Below, in pieces: positions 1 to 8,089 of a stretch of DNA of 64,000 nucleotides (within the stretch, counting starts at the first letter, position 1; every line of letters begins with the position of its first letter). The notes beneath the pieces are model-generated. The model was not told where the DNA came from, made no database searches, and worked only from the letters and a program-made list of their open reading frames with translations. Location: positions 124,001 through 188,000 of the forward strand of contig NZ_KE384039.1 in NCBI RefSeq assembly GCF_000423565.1, given 5' to 3'. Both the position numbers and the translations under genes were made by a program. This DNA is from Runella zeae DSM 19591 (GTDB lineage: Bacteria > Bacteroidota > Bacteroidia > Cytophagales > Spirosomataceae).

Positions 1-2
1 GG

Positions 3-1118
3 CAGCAAGTATTAGACAGTGTTGTTTTGGAAAAAGGATTTCAAAAGTTTCGTTTACGATTCCCTGCTTTTGCGATAGGACGTACGCATACTCAGCTGCT
101 GCTAAACAACCAATTGCTCAAAAATATCGCTTTTTATACCCGTAAGCCTAGTCCTCTAAGTGTTTATTTTATTTTACAAAGTCCTGATTTTGAGAGTAAA
201 ACGCTGGCTGAGTGGCTTGGTAAAAAAAATGGAAGTAGGGTAGAGGTATTGACCACCGTAGCCAAAAATACCCAAAGCACCATTGCTATCAACAATGCGG
301 CCAACCAAAAGACCTTTGTACCTGATATTGTCATCACCGACCCAAGCAATGCGTCACATTCCTTGGTGAAAAAAAATATAAGTGAAGGCAGAAGCGTGTT
401 ATTTTATAGCTTGACCCAACCCGAATCCGAATTGAAGGGTATCAATCAAATGTTAGGTACGCAATGGTCTGTCCGAAAAATATCCAATGCCGAACTTTTG
501 CCACTTGAAAAAGGAATGACGGTACTTCCCTTTGAGCTGGTCAAACGTATGAATCAGAAAAAAGTGGAAGGGTTTCCTATTGCCGTCCAAAAAGCCGTAG
601 GGCGGGTGGGTGTTAGTTTATTGAACGAAACTTTTCCCCTCAAACTCAGTGGGGATACCTTGACCTATGAGAAGATTTGGGCGGGGGTTTTTCAACAATT
701 AGCTCCTGCGTTGAAAGGAAATATAGCAATGGAAGCGCCCATTTGGAAAGATACCAAAGCGAGTTTTGTTCTTAATCAATGGAATCAACCGAGTGTGTCG
801 CTAGCTAATGATACTGCGCAGGTAAATCCCTCTAATGTGAATCCTCAAACGGCTACCCTGTCGTATGTTTTTAGAGATACGGGTTGGCAACCTTTTCAAG
901 ATTCATTACAGATATATGTAGAAACTGAAAACGAGGGTCTTGGCAAGACAAAACAAATAACAGAACTTCTGGAAGCTCATAAAGTGAGCAAATTATCTTC
1001 TTCCAAAAACACTCATCAAGATTTAAGGGCTCAATGGCCTGATTGGGCATGGGCTGTGCTGATAGTGCTGTGCCTCAGTATGTTGTGGATAGAACCCAAA
1101 ATACCAACCCGTTTTTAG
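3..1118 (+). CDS. C-terminal part of a large membrane protein (partial)
   Basis: The reading frame is open from the left window edge, so the true start lies outside. The visible TTG at position 27 is probably internal. About 370 residues are present. They form a soluble region and end in a single membrane segment (AWAVLIVLCLSMLW) followed by a short cytoplasmic tail. A stretch with DIVITDP and SVLFYSLTQ, followed by GRVGVSLL and a Tyr/Trp-rich segment, resembles the amidotransferase-like C-terminal half of Bacteroidota BatA/VWA-type membrane proteins. That assignment is by pattern only. No catalytic residues could be confirmed and the function is unknown. A hairpin follows the stop codon at 1136-1176. 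Confidence 0.6.
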   Translation, partial: QQVLDSVVLEKGFQKFRLRFPAFAIGRTHTQLLLNNQLLKNIAFYTRKPSPLSVYFILQSPDFESKTLAEWLGKKNGSRVEVLTTVAKNTQSTIAINNAANQKTFVPDIVITDPSNASHSLVKKNISEGRSVLFYSLTQPESELKGINQMLGTQWSVRKISNAELLPLEKGMTVLPFELVKRMNQKKVEGFPIAVQKAVGRVGVSLLNETFPLKLSGDTLTYEKIWAGVFQQLAPALKGNIAMEAPIWKDTKASFVLNQWNQPSVSLANDTAQVNPSNVNPQTATLSYVFRDTGWQPFQDSLQIYVETENEGLGKTKQITELLEAHKVSKLSSSKNTHQDLRAQWPDWAWAVLIVLCLSMLWIEPKIPTRF

Positions 1119-1135
1119 AAGACTTTCCAACAACT

Positions 1136-1180
1136 CTTTCCAAGTTTGAAGAAACCCGTTATTGTAACTTGGAAAGTTTA
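1136..1180 (+). terminator. Intrinsic terminator-like hairpin after the first gene
   Basis: CTTTCCAAGTT (1136-1146) pairs perfectly with AACTTGGAAAG (1166-1176) across a 19-nt loop and is followed by TTTA. The T tract is short, so termination strength is uncertain. Confidence 0.45.
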
Positions 1181-1216
1181 GTAATAAAAAATAACCCCGC
1201 GTTTTTAGACGCGGGG
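1181..1216 (-). terminator. Intrinsic terminator of the cobalamin operon
   Basis: On the minus strand CCCCGCGT and ACGCGGGG (1195-1202 with 1209-1216) form an 8-bp GC-rich stem with a 6-nt loop. It is followed by TTATTTTTTATT. It lies just past the stop codon of the lipoprotein gene at 1245. Confidence 0.8.
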
Positions 1217-1244
1217 CATAGAAACGGCTGTAGATAGGTGAATG

Positions 1245-2342
1245 TTAATTTTTAAAGAAAAATTTACTAGGAGCAATTTCGGCTTTTACCGAATCCACGA
1301 GCGTGCCATTGGGTTGATAGCGAATCACATAACCTGCTTGTTTGAAGGAAGGAACTAACCCTGCATAAATTGTGCCTGTTTGTGGGTCAACCCCTAAACC
1401 TCCCGAAAAAAGACGATTGATGAAAGGCTTGTCGGCGGCGATTGTGGTGGCGTCAATAGAGAAACTGTAAGTTTCCCCTTTTTGCTTGTAGTCATCGGCG
1501 GCATCGTAGAAAGAATAGGTATAATAAATCGTTTTTTTATCAGCACTCAATACAAACGAGCTTGGCGACTTAGAGGCATTGGAAGACGTGATTTTTAGGC
1601 GGGTTTCGGCGGTTTTGGTTTGTGGATTAAATTTCACCAATTCGCTTCCGGCATAGAGCCAAAGTTTATTGTTGGCATCAAGACCGATAATATGAGGGTT
1701 CCGACCTACTTCTACTTGCTGTTTTACGGCATCGGTGGTTATATCAATGACCGATACTTGCGTTTTGCCGCTACCAGTATTGCCCACAAAAGCTTCGTTG
1801 CCTACCACTACGATGGTTTCAGCACCGTTTTGTACGGGGATTTTTTTTGATAACTTATTAGTGGTTGCGTCAATAACGGCTACATAGCCAGGGTTTTTGT
1901 AGAAATTTGAATAGTCGCCCGTAGCATCCCAGCAAGTGACATACGCCTTGGTATCGCTTGCTTTGACTACCGCCCTAGGATTTTCGATGTCGGTAGAAGG
2001 AATGGTAGTGAGGCTCTTGAAAGTACGGGCATTTACGATTTCGATGAGGTCTTTTCCTGCGGTGGAATTATCGACCAAAATCACCCCTTTGTCATTGACT
2101 TCGGCGTATCCGCTCAAGCCACCCGCCAACGAACGGCTGTTTTCTTTTTGGAAAATATCATAAGAACCCGTCGTTGAGTTGCGTTGTAAGAGTGAAATGG
2201 AGCCGTTGTTGTCTAGGAAATTACCAGCGTTGATGACCAACACTCCGTTGTCGTAGGGTTGGGCAGGTTCTGGCTCAGAAGTACTACAAGCCGAAAACCC
2301 GATTACAAATACGCTAGCAAAAAGTAAAGAATTACGATTCAT
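1245..2342 (-). CDS. YncE-like beta-propeller lipoprotein of the B12 receptor operon
   Basis: This secreted lipoprotein has about 365 residues. I start it at the ATG at 2342, because this places a lipoprotein signal (LLFASVFVIGFSAC) at the N terminus and overlaps the upstream receptor stop by 11 nt, consistent with translational coupling. A longer frame reaching 2408 would add a non-signal N terminus. The mature protein has repeated segments such as VAVIDATTNKL, VSVIDITTDAV and GLGVDPQTGTIYAG, typical of seven-bladed YncE/DUF5074-type propellers. In Bacteroidota such proteins often accompany vitamin B12 receptors as surface or periplasmic partners. A cobalamin-binding role here is inference from the shared operon and riboswitch, not from visible ligand residues. 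Confidence 0.8.
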   Translation of the reverse strand: MNRNSLLFASVFVIGFSACSTSEPEPAQPYDNGVLVINAGNFLDNNGSISLLQRNSTTGSYDIFQKENSRSLAGGLSGYAEVNDKGVILVDNSTAGKDLIEIVNARTFKSLTTIPSTDIENPRAVVKASDTKAYVTCWDATGDYSNFYKNPGYVAVIDATTNKLSKKIPVQNGAETIVVVGNEAFVGNTGSGKTQVSVIDITTDAVKQQVEVGRNPHIIGLDANNKLWLYAGSELVKFNPQTKTAETRLKITSSNASKSPSSFVLSADKKTIYYTYSFYDAADDYKQKGETYSFSIDATTIAADKPFINRLFSGGLGVDPQTGTIYAGLVPSFKQAGYVIRYQPNGTLVDSVKAEIAPSKFFFKN

Positions 2343-4293
2343 TGGATTGTTTTTTTGATTGAAAATAAAGAACAACATTGAGTGATACCGTCCGCAATGG
2401 CATGGCATTTTTCTTAAGATTAGGATAAACAGTATTGGTGAGATTACTGCCTTGGAGGGCTATATCAGTACGCAAGTTTCGTTTGTGTATTTGATAATTG
2501 AAGATGGCATTGAGTAGATAATAAGGAGCAAAAGGGCGCCCCGAATGATCGAAGGTGACGTAGCGCTTGGAGTTGAATTGCTGCTGAATCGTGAGCGACG
2601 CTTTGCCACGGGTAGCACTGATGGTACTTCCCAAAGCATGACGAGGTACATAGATAAGCTGCTTCCCGATAAAATCTTGGGTATAAGGCCCGTAGGTTTT
2701 TTGTTGGGAAGAGTGGGTGAGTCCATAATTGAGCAAGGCATCAATCTGAGTTTTAGCCCATTGAGCTTTGAGATTCCAAGTGATTTCAATTCCTTTCGAC
2801 AATACTTGCTGTAGGTTTTCGACGCGATAATTACGGTCGGGATTCCAGTATGTCCAATCGTCTATTAAATTATGAAAACCGGTGATTGTCAACTGCATTT
2901 GATTGTTGGGAGCTAATCTTTGTTTCCAACTAATGCCTAGTTCCTTGTTAAAACCCTTTTCGGGACGTAGGTCTGGATTACCGAGATTGACCCAATAACG
3001 CTCATTGAGGGTAGGCACACGGTAACTCAATGAAGCATTGCCGTTTAGGATTATTTTGGCATTTTTGAATGTCATTGCGGTGTATTCTACCCCTGCTGAA
3101 GGAGTAAAAGGAGGACTAAAACGAGTGACCAACGCTTGGCGCAGGTTGAGTGATGTACTAAGTTTTGCCGAAAACTGATGTCGTAGCAGCGCATAAAAAT
3201 CGGCTCTATTTTCACGAATTGCTTCATTTCCATAGCCATCCACGTGGGCGTTGTAATGCACTACTTCGGCACCTACTTTTAGATTGGTTCCTTTTTCACA
3301 ATCCCGAATCCACGAAAAATCATGCTCAGTACGCAAAATGAACCTATCGATTTGGGTATGGCTTGGTACTGCATTTTCACCTTTACTATAATCAATAAGG
3401 TCACGGATAAAACCCGTTCTAATCAAGGTTTTACCAAGTTGATAAGACCCCAACACCCGGTAAGCTTGCGTACGTGTTACTTCTTGCAGCGGTGGTTGTT
3501 GGGGTTGAATGGTGAGGTTGTTGTCGGTCAGCCAGATATTTAGCGTTAATAAATTCCCCTTGTAATGTTGCCAATACAAATCTTGGACAATTCCTTTTTG
3601 GGTAGTTTGGGTAGGTTCAAAGTTGTACGTATCTCCTTGTCGATTGCGACGAGGTTCGGCACTAAATCGGTTGTTGAAAACACTTCCATAGAGCATGGTT
3701 TTGCCCGAAAATTTCCAATAATCGCTCAAGCTACGGTTAAAACGAAAACCTATTTGTGCACTGTAGTTTTCAGAACTTTCAGCCCTAAGTGCAGTGAGGA
3801 GTTGAAGTCCAGTGTTTCGGAATTCGGGAACTGAGCGCAGCTGAATACTTCCCCCTACGGCATCGGTGCCTACGCAACTTGCGGCAGCGCCATATTGAAT
3901 GCTCATCTGGTCAAAACCTGCAAGTGGAATGGTCGAAAAATCACTTTGGCCTAAAGAGGGTGCATTGATGTTGATGCCATTCCAAAGTACTGCCGTATGA
4001 TTGGCCGAAGTTCCTCGAAAAGCAATGCTTGTGGCTTGCCCTGGCCCGTAACTTTTAAACGCCACAGGACTCTGGAATTGGAGGAAATCTGCTAATGTGC
4101 TATAACGAAAACGAGTCAGTTGAGTGGAGTCGATGTCTTGCACTTTTTGCCCTACCATAAAGCGTTCGGGACGAACTCCCCGCACGGTGACTTCACAAAG
4201 ACTTTGTTCTTTTTGAGCATAGCTGTGTACTACTACTCCTAAAAGTATACCTAAAGTCTTGAAATCGACAAACCGTAGAAGTTTGTTTATCAA
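2332..4293 (-). CDS. btuB: TonB-dependent outer-membrane receptor, probably for cobalamin
   Basis: The product is a 653-residue outer-membrane receptor with a signal peptide (LGILLGVVVHSYAQ). A plug domain runs from about residue 45 to 155 (RGTSANHTAVLWNGI, YGAAASCVGTDAVGGSI), followed by a barrel domain that includes SYRVPTLNERYW and ends near YPNLKKNAMPLRTVSL. Unlike the other receptors in this window it lacks the carboxypeptidase-like N-terminal extension, as is usual for BtuB-type proteins. No ATG exists before the signal peptide, so the start is taken as TTG at 4293. Substrate assignment rests on the cobalamin riboswitch immediately upstream (4376-4565) and the coupled beta-propeller lipoprotein. 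It imports cobalamins or cobinamides with TonB energy. Confidence 0.85.
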   Translation of the reverse strand: MINKLLRFVDFKTLGILLGVVVHSYAQKEQSLCEVTVRGVRPERFMVGQKVQDIDSTQLTRFRYSTLADFLQFQSPVAFKSYGPGQATSIAFRGTSANHTAVLWNGININAPSLGQSDFSTIPLAGFDQMSIQYGAAASCVGTDAVGGSIQLRSVPEFRNTGLQLLTALRAESSENYSAQIGFRFNRSLSDYWKFSGKTMLYGSVFNNRFSAEPRRNRQGDTYNFEPTQTTQKGIVQDLYWQHYKGNLLTLNIWLTDNNLTIQPQQPPLQEVTRTQAYRVLGSYQLGKTLIRTGFIRDLIDYSKGENAVPSHTQIDRFILRTEHDFSWIRDCEKGTNLKVGAEVVHYNAHVDGYGNEAIRENRADFYALLRHQFSAKLSTSLNLRQALVTRFSPPFTPSAGVEYTAMTFKNAKIILNGNASLSYRVPTLNERYWVNLGNPDLRPEKGFNKELGISWKQRLAPNNQMQLTITGFHNLIDDWTYWNPDRNYRVENLQQVLSKGIEITWNLKAQWAKTQIDALLNYGLTHSSQQKTYGPYTQDFIGKQLIYVPRHALGSTISATRGKASLTIQQQFNSKRYVTFDHSGRPFAPYYLLNAIFNYQIHKRNLRTDIALQGSNLTNTVYPNLKKNAMPLRTVSLNVVLYFQSKKQSNES

Positions 4294-4375
4294 GGTATTG
4301 TGATTGAAAGTGAATAAAAAAATCGAACGCTCAATGACGCTTCATTACCCGTAAAGCTTCACTAAGAATGATATT

Positions 4376-4565
4376 TGGCAGGTCTCCTGACTTGTTTCAT
4401 TGTCGCATGTCTTCCCATTCTTTTGATTAGAACAGTGACTAAGAGGTGCGCAACAACCATTAGAAACTTACAGTTGCGGGAACAGTTCCCGATTTTCACG
4501 GGATTCCCTTTTAAGCCATTCGGCTCGTGCTGAGACGAGCATCAGGCACCAAAAACTGCGGCAAA
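4376..4565 (-). promoter_or_regulatory. Cobalamin riboswitch upstream of the B12 receptor
   Basis: Read on the minus strand, the conserved blocks occur in order: GGTGCCTGATGCTCG, then GGGAATCCCGTGAAAAT, the B12-box-like CCCGCAACTGTAAG, and finally AGTCAGGAGACCTGCCA. This is the full-length adenosylcobalamin-type aptamer. The next 80 nt up to the receptor start would hold the expression platform. High cobalamin is expected to switch off the receptor and lipoprotein genes. Confidence 0.95.
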
Positions 4566-4599
4566 GGTAAACGAAAAGTTTGCGCTTGTCAAACGCTTT

Positions 4600-4638
4600 T
4601 AAAAAAATAAAACCACCGAGAAGTAAAGGTTGCTCGGT
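4600..4638 (-). terminator. Intrinsic terminator downstream of the COG0523 gene
   Basis: On the minus strand ACCGAG and CTCGGT (4633-4638 with 4615-4620) form a stem followed by GGTTTTATTTTTTT. It separates the metallochaperone transcript from the riboswitch region. Confidence 0.7.
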
Positions 4639-4645
4639 ATCTTTC

Positions 4646-4697
4646 TAAGTGCTTAGGCACAGTTAACGAATAACAATTGACTGTGCACAAGCACTTA
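4646..4697. repeat. Long inverted repeat after the COG0523 gene
   Basis: TAAGTGCTT-N2-GCACAGT (4646-4663) is matched by its inverse at 4680-4697, with two mismatched positions and a 16-nt loop. No T tract follows on either strand. It may help termination together with the adjacent hairpin, or stabilise the 3' end of the transcript. Confidence 0.6.
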
Positions 4698-4718
4698 AAT
4701 CTTGTTGGTTAGAAAAAA

Positions 4719-5930
4719 CTAACATGGAAAAGGATCAAAAAACTTCTGATTAGCTTCCATTTTTTTGATTTCTTCTTCGGTGCATATACAAGCGTTGAGT
4801 TCGAAGATAATGACTTCTTTATTAAGATCTTGGCCAATGATTACCAATTCGTTTTGACGGTCACCGAAACGTTTGTCCCAACGAGATTCAATCAAAGACC
4901 GATTGTCGATGTAAGCCATATAACGAATCCTTTGGTCAAAAGGCATGCTCGCCCACCATACGCCAGCACTTTCGGCGCGCAGAGAGCCTCCCGCTTGACT
5001 CCAGTTGAGGGCTTCGTCGGGGCGTGATGCAATCCAAAAAAGTCCTTTTGAACGGATGATACCCGCGTGCCATTCATTCGATAGATAATTCCAAAAACGC
5101 TCCGGATGAAAAGGACGTCGGTCGCGAAATACAAACGAACTAATCCCGTACTCTTCGGTTTCGGGCGTGTGAGCAATTCCATTCTTTTGATTTTCAAGCT
5201 CTTGAATCCAGCCCGCCGATTGCTCGGCCTTATCATAATCAAAAAGACCCGTATTGAGGATTCGGGAAGGGGCCACTTTTCCAAAACTTGACTCGATGAT
5301 TTGGGCAATGGGATTGAGCGAATGAATGATTGCTTTAAGTTCTCCCAAGGCGGCCTTCGTTACCAAATCAGTTTTGTTGAGAATGATAATGTCGGCAAAC
5401 TCAATTTGGTCAGTCAGCAAATTGACAATCGTCCGATGGTCTTTGGGGTCTTCGTTGAGTTCTCTAGTTTGGAGGGTATCTACAGAACCAAAATCTTGCG
5501 CAAAATTATAGGCATCTACGACGGTCACCATGCAGTCGATTTGGGCAAAACGCGAAAGGTCGATTCCGTTTTCTTCGTCTTTGAAGGTAAATGTTTGTGC
5601 TACAGGAATAGGTTCAGAGATACCCGTAGATTCGATAAGGAGATAGTCAAAGCGTTTTTTCTTGGCTAATTTTTCTACTTCTATCATCAAGTCTTCGCGT
5701 AAGGTGCAGCAGATACAGCCGTTTGACATTTCTACGAGTTTTTCTTCAGTGCGCGAAAGGGTATTTTCGCGTTCTACGAGTTGGGCATCAATGTTGACCT
5801 CACTCATGTCGTTGACAATCACGGCTACTTTTAAGCCTTCTTTGTTGTGCAAAATATGATTGAGAAGGGTGGTTTTACCCGCTCCCAAAAATCCACTTAA
5901 TACCGTTACGGGCAGTTTCTTAGGGTTCAT
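4719..5930 (-). CDS. COG0523 (CobW/ZNG1-type) GTP-dependent metallochaperone
   Basis: This cytoplasmic G3E-family GTPase has 403 residues. It shows Walker A GFLGAGKT at 13-20, a metal-binding GCICC motif at 71-75, ESTGISEP at 100-107 and NKTD at 185-188, followed by a CobW C-terminal domain with [11 protein letters not shown] and ending in KFFDPFPC. Family members insert or move metals, mainly zinc, into client proteins. Several are induced under zinc starvation. Two palindromes with TTTGCAA arms sit in the short gap to the divergent secreted protein gene, so both are probably under the same metal-responsive repressor. The nearby B12 receptor raises a CobW-like role as an alternative. However, no cobalamin biosynthesis genes are present, and the zinc reading fits better. 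Confidence 0.88.
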   Translation of the reverse strand: MNPKKLPVTVLSGFLGAGKTTLLNHILHNKEGLKVAVIVNDMSEVNIDAQLVERENTLSRTEEKLVEMSNGCICCTLREDLMIEVEKLAKKKRFDYLLIESTGISEPIPVAQTFTFKDEENGIDLSRFAQIDCMVTVVDAYNFAQDFGSVDTLQTRELNEDPKDHRTIVNLLTDQIEFADIIILNKTDLVTKAALGELKAIIHSLNPIAQIIESSFGKVAPSRILNTGLFDYDKAEQSAGWIQELENQKNGIAHTPETEEYGISSFVFRDRRPFHPERFWNYLSNEWHAGIIRSKGLFWIASRPDEALNWSQAGGSLRAESAGVWWASMPFDQRIRYMAYIDNRSLIESRWDKRFGDRQNELVIIGQDLNKEVIIFELNACICTEEEIKKMEANQKFFDPFPC

Positions 5931-5957
5931 GGTTCGTCTATTGGAGTTTTAAATGTT

Positions 5958-5976
5958 TTTGCAATGATGTTGCAAA
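5958..5976. promoter_or_regulatory. Zur-like operator, copy 1 (proximal to COG0523 gene)
   Basis: TTTGCAA-TGATG-TTGCAAA is a perfect 7-5-7 palindrome located 28 bp upstream of the metallochaperone start. Fur-family repressors bind such dyads. The zinc assignment is inferred from the two flanking genes. Confidence 0.65.
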
Positions 5977-5996
5977 TATGAACTTGATTTGCCTTT

Positions 5997-6015
5997 TTTG
6001 CAACATTGTTGCAAA
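5997..6015. promoter_or_regulatory. Zur-like operator, copy 2 (proximal to secreted CxxC protein)
   Basis: TTTGCAA-CATTG-TTGCAAA has the same arms and spacing as copy 1, and the dyad extends to 11-1-11 (5995-6017). It ends 18 bp before the ATG at 6034, where a repressor would block transcription or initiation. Confidence 0.7.
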
Positions 6016-6033
6016 AATAAAAACCTTTAAAAA

Positions 6034-6483
6034 ATGAAAATACTACTATGGGCAATGCTTGGACTGAGTCCAGTGTTGAACGGGATTGGTCAGAGATGCG
6101 AGACCCATTCTGTGATTACTTGGGAGGCTTTAAAGGATGTCAAGTACAAAAAGAAGTTTAGCCTTGAAGTAGGGGATTATTATTTGTATCCCACCTTTGG
6201 TAAAAATGTGATGCAGCTCAATGGCAAGCAAGTAAGTATTCATGGATACGTGATTCCTGTCGATACCGAAGGCAACTACTATGTGCTTTCTAAATGGCCG
6301 ATGGCGCAGTGCTTTTTTTGTGGATTGGCAGGCCCCGAAACTATCATCATGCTCAATTTCAAGGGAAAACATCGCCGCTTCAAAACAGATGAAAAAATAA
6401 CATTTTGTGGACGTTTGCGCCTCAATGCAAACAATCTCTATGAACTTAATTTCAATTTGGACGAAGCCACTTTAGCCGATTGA
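6034..6483 (+). CDS. Small secreted protein with CFFCGLAGPE motif
   Basis: The product has 149 residues with an N-terminal signal sequence (LLWAMLGLSPVLNGIGQ). The core contains VSIHGYVIPVD and CFFCGLAGPE (93-102), a CxxC pair that could bind metal or form a disulfide, then ITFCGRLRLN. The pattern resembles the DUF3299-related secreted proteins common in Bacteroidota. No biochemical function is established to my knowledge. It is divergent from the COG0523 metallochaperone gene across two Zur-like boxes. A periplasmic role in zinc handling is therefore a reasonable inference. Confidence 0.75.
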   Translation: MKILLWAMLGLSPVLNGIGQRCETHSVITWEALKDVKYKKKFSLEVGDYYLYPTFGKNVMQLNGKQVSIHGYVIPVDTEGNYYVLSKWPMAQCFFCGLAGPETIIMLNFKGKHRRFKTDEKITFCGRLRLNANNLYELNFNLDEATLAD

Positions 6484-6530
6484 AAAAGGCTTAGAATGGG
6501 AGAGGGGGTATGTTAAAAAAATAAGTCAAT

Positions 6531-6551
6531 TGTTTTGAATGAATCTAAATA
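6531..6551. promoter_or_regulatory. Fur-box-like site (weak)
   Basis: TGTTTTGA-ATGAA-TCTAAATA matches the window consensus TATTTAGA-N5-TCTAAATA with a perfect right arm and 6 of 8 bases in the left arm. It lies 38 bp from centre to centre of a stronger site at 6569-6589. Confidence 0.45.
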
Positions 6552-6568
6552 AGGCTTATGTTTGCAAT

Positions 6569-6589
6569 TATTTATAATTGTTCTAAATA
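6569..6589. promoter_or_regulatory. Fur box upstream of the DUF6686 gene
   Basis: TATTTATA-ATTGT-TCTAAATA differs from the palindromic consensus at one base of the left arm. It lies 70 bp before the ATG at 6659. Confidence 0.75.
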
Positions 6590-6658
6590 AAAATAAATTG
6601 CTTTTACTAACCTTATCAAGTTCATTACATACCGCTTTAATCTCAAAAACTTAAAATT

Positions 6659-6994
6659 ATGTGCGAATATCGAACACTTCACTTAGACTCTAAGATAGGA
6701 TATGTTATTCAATGCGTTCATTGTAAGCGTATTACGATAGGATTTGGCATCATGACGGTCAGTCGTACGGTAAATGAGTTTTACAAGTTGTTGACGGATG
6801 TCCATAGTTGTCATGAATATCATTCTTTGATTGTGATGGATCCCAAAGTCCGAACGATTCCATTTTGGCAGATGTCCGAATCCACCTGTATGACACTATC
6901 ACTGAATGACTTGCAGCAGTTGGGCGAATTGTTGGATTTTGCGCATGCCAAATTGCAGCTTGAAAAAATGATTTCTTCACTTCCCAAAAATTAA
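6659..6994 (+). CDS. DUF6686 family protein
   Basis: This small soluble protein (111 residues) has no signal peptide. The N-terminal half carries MCEYRTLHLD and GYVIQCVHCKRITIGFG, with a CxxC pair (Cys 19 and 22) that could bind metal. The C-terminal part is helical (LQQLGELLDFAHAKLQLEKM). I recognise it as the DUF6686 type found in Bacteroidota, with no known activity. One strong and one weak Fur box precede it. The next gene starts 5 bp after its stop, so they form an operon, probably extending to the hemerythrin gene. A role in iron homeostasis is inferred from this regulation only. Confidence 0.75.
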   Translation: MCEYRTLHLDSKIGYVIQCVHCKRITIGFGIMTVSRTVNEFYKLLTDVHSCHEYHSLIVMDPKVRTIPFWQMSESTCMTLSLNDLQQLGELLDFAHAKLQLEKMISSLPKN

Positions 6995-6998
6995 ACCT

Positions 6999-7223
6999 AT
7001 GAAATCGTTGTGCTTTCGTACCAACATCGACTGTCCATTTCGGCTTCAAAAAGCGGCTTGTGGGCTAGAGGGTTTACGAGGGCGGTATTGTCAGTTTAGT
7101 GTAGATTTAATGGCCCAGCATCATTTGTTGACTATTAAATCTGATGAATTAAGGCCCGACGAAGTAATGGAAGTGCTTAGGCAAGAGGGGATATGGTGTG
7201 AAGAGGTCCAGCAACCTCAATAA
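6999..7223 (+). CDS. Small HMA-like protein, degenerate metal-binding loop
   Basis: The product has 74 residues. Its length and order of elements (FRTNIDCPFRLQKA, then LLTIKSDELRPDEVMEVLRQEGIWCEEV) match the beta-alpha-beta-beta-alpha-beta fold of heavy-metal-associated domains such as copper chaperones. The usual CxxC loop is reduced to CPFR, keeping only the first cysteine (Cys 12). Other cysteines occur at positions 5, 21, 31 and 68. It follows the DUF6686 gene by 4 nt and precedes a hemerythrin-type gene, all downstream of Fur boxes. It could be an iron- or copper-handling chaperone or a purely structural relative. The assignment is tentative. Confidence 0.6.
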   Translation: MKSLCFRTNIDCPFRLQKAACGLEGLRGRYCQFSVDLMAQHHLLTIKSDELRPDEVMEVLRQEGIWCEEVQQPQ

Positions 7224-7264
7224 AGGCATGATATAGGTCATATTTTTAAGATACAATAATAGAT

Positions 7265-8011
7265 ATGTTTGCTGAAAACCCAATCTTAAAAAACATGGCT
7301 GCTCTTAATGAATTTATTGACTCTGCAAAAGTATATCAACTAGTTTTAGAACGTTTTGATGGCGGTTCTACAGCTGGGATATATTCCGAAAAAGGCCGGC
7401 AAGAAGTAAATCCTAGTATTGATATGAATCCAGAGCTGATTGAGCTTATCTTGGATTTGTACAACAATGATGAAGATTTTCCCTTTGAGAAAATGCAGAA
7501 ATTTTCGATTACAGAAATCCTAAATTATTTGCAAGCTACGCATCGATATTACCTCACTAAAAAACTCCCCGAAATAGAGCAATCATTGGTGCATATCTTT
7601 AGTAAATATGGCCAAAGTCACCAATTGTTGGCGAGTTTGGCCTATTTCTTCAATGATTATAAAACCAAATTGATTGAGCATATTCGGATGGAAGAAAAAG
7701 AGCTTTTTCCTTATATCTCTACCCTGATTCAAATTTCCCAAAAGGCACAAGAGGACACAAGCGTAGCTCCCCTAAAGGCCGCCTTCAGTCTTTCTAAATT
7801 TATGGAAGCTCACTCACCTATTGAAGATGAGCTGCAAGAAGTAAGCGAATTGATTAGGAAATATTCAGGTAACCAATCGATGCCATTGCCCTACAAGATT
7901 TTTCTTAATCAAGTCGAATTGTTTGAGATGGAGCTTCGTAAACATGCTATCATTGAAGACCATGTATTGGTTCCAATGGCGCTAGAGCTTGAGAAAAAAC
8001 TCCATGGATAA
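7265..8011 (+). CDS. Hemerythrin-domain protein, RIC/YtfE-like
   Basis: The product is 248 residues, cytoplasmic. After a short N-terminal region there is a helical bundle with the di-iron ligand pattern of the hemerythrin/RIC family: HRYYLTKKLPEIE, QSHQLL, LIEHIRMEEKELFPYI, EAHSPIEDEL and LRKHAIIEDHVLVP. RIC proteins repair iron-sulfur clusters damaged by nitric oxide or oxidants. The classic N-terminal ScdA domain with paired cysteines is not evident, so this is a shorter variant. The gene starts 41 nt after the HMA-like gene and may belong to the same Fur-controlled transcript. An ATG at 7295 is an alternative start. Confidence 0.8.
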   Translation: MFAENPILKNMAALNEFIDSAKVYQLVLERFDGGSTAGIYSEKGRQEVNPSIDMNPELIELILDLYNNDEDFPFEKMQKFSITEILNYLQATHRYYLTKKLPEIEQSLVHIFSKYGQSHQLLASLAYFFNDYKTKLIEHIRMEEKELFPYISTLIQISQKAQEDTSVAPLKAAFSLSKFMEAHSPIEDELQEVSELIRKYSGNQSMPLPYKIFLNQVELFEMELRKHAIIEDHVLVPMALELEKKLHG

Positions 8012-8089
8012 CTCTCAAGTTTGGGAGTTTTGGGCGTCTTAACAACCACTTCTAATGGTAAATTGAAGGTGATTATTAGGCATAAAAAT

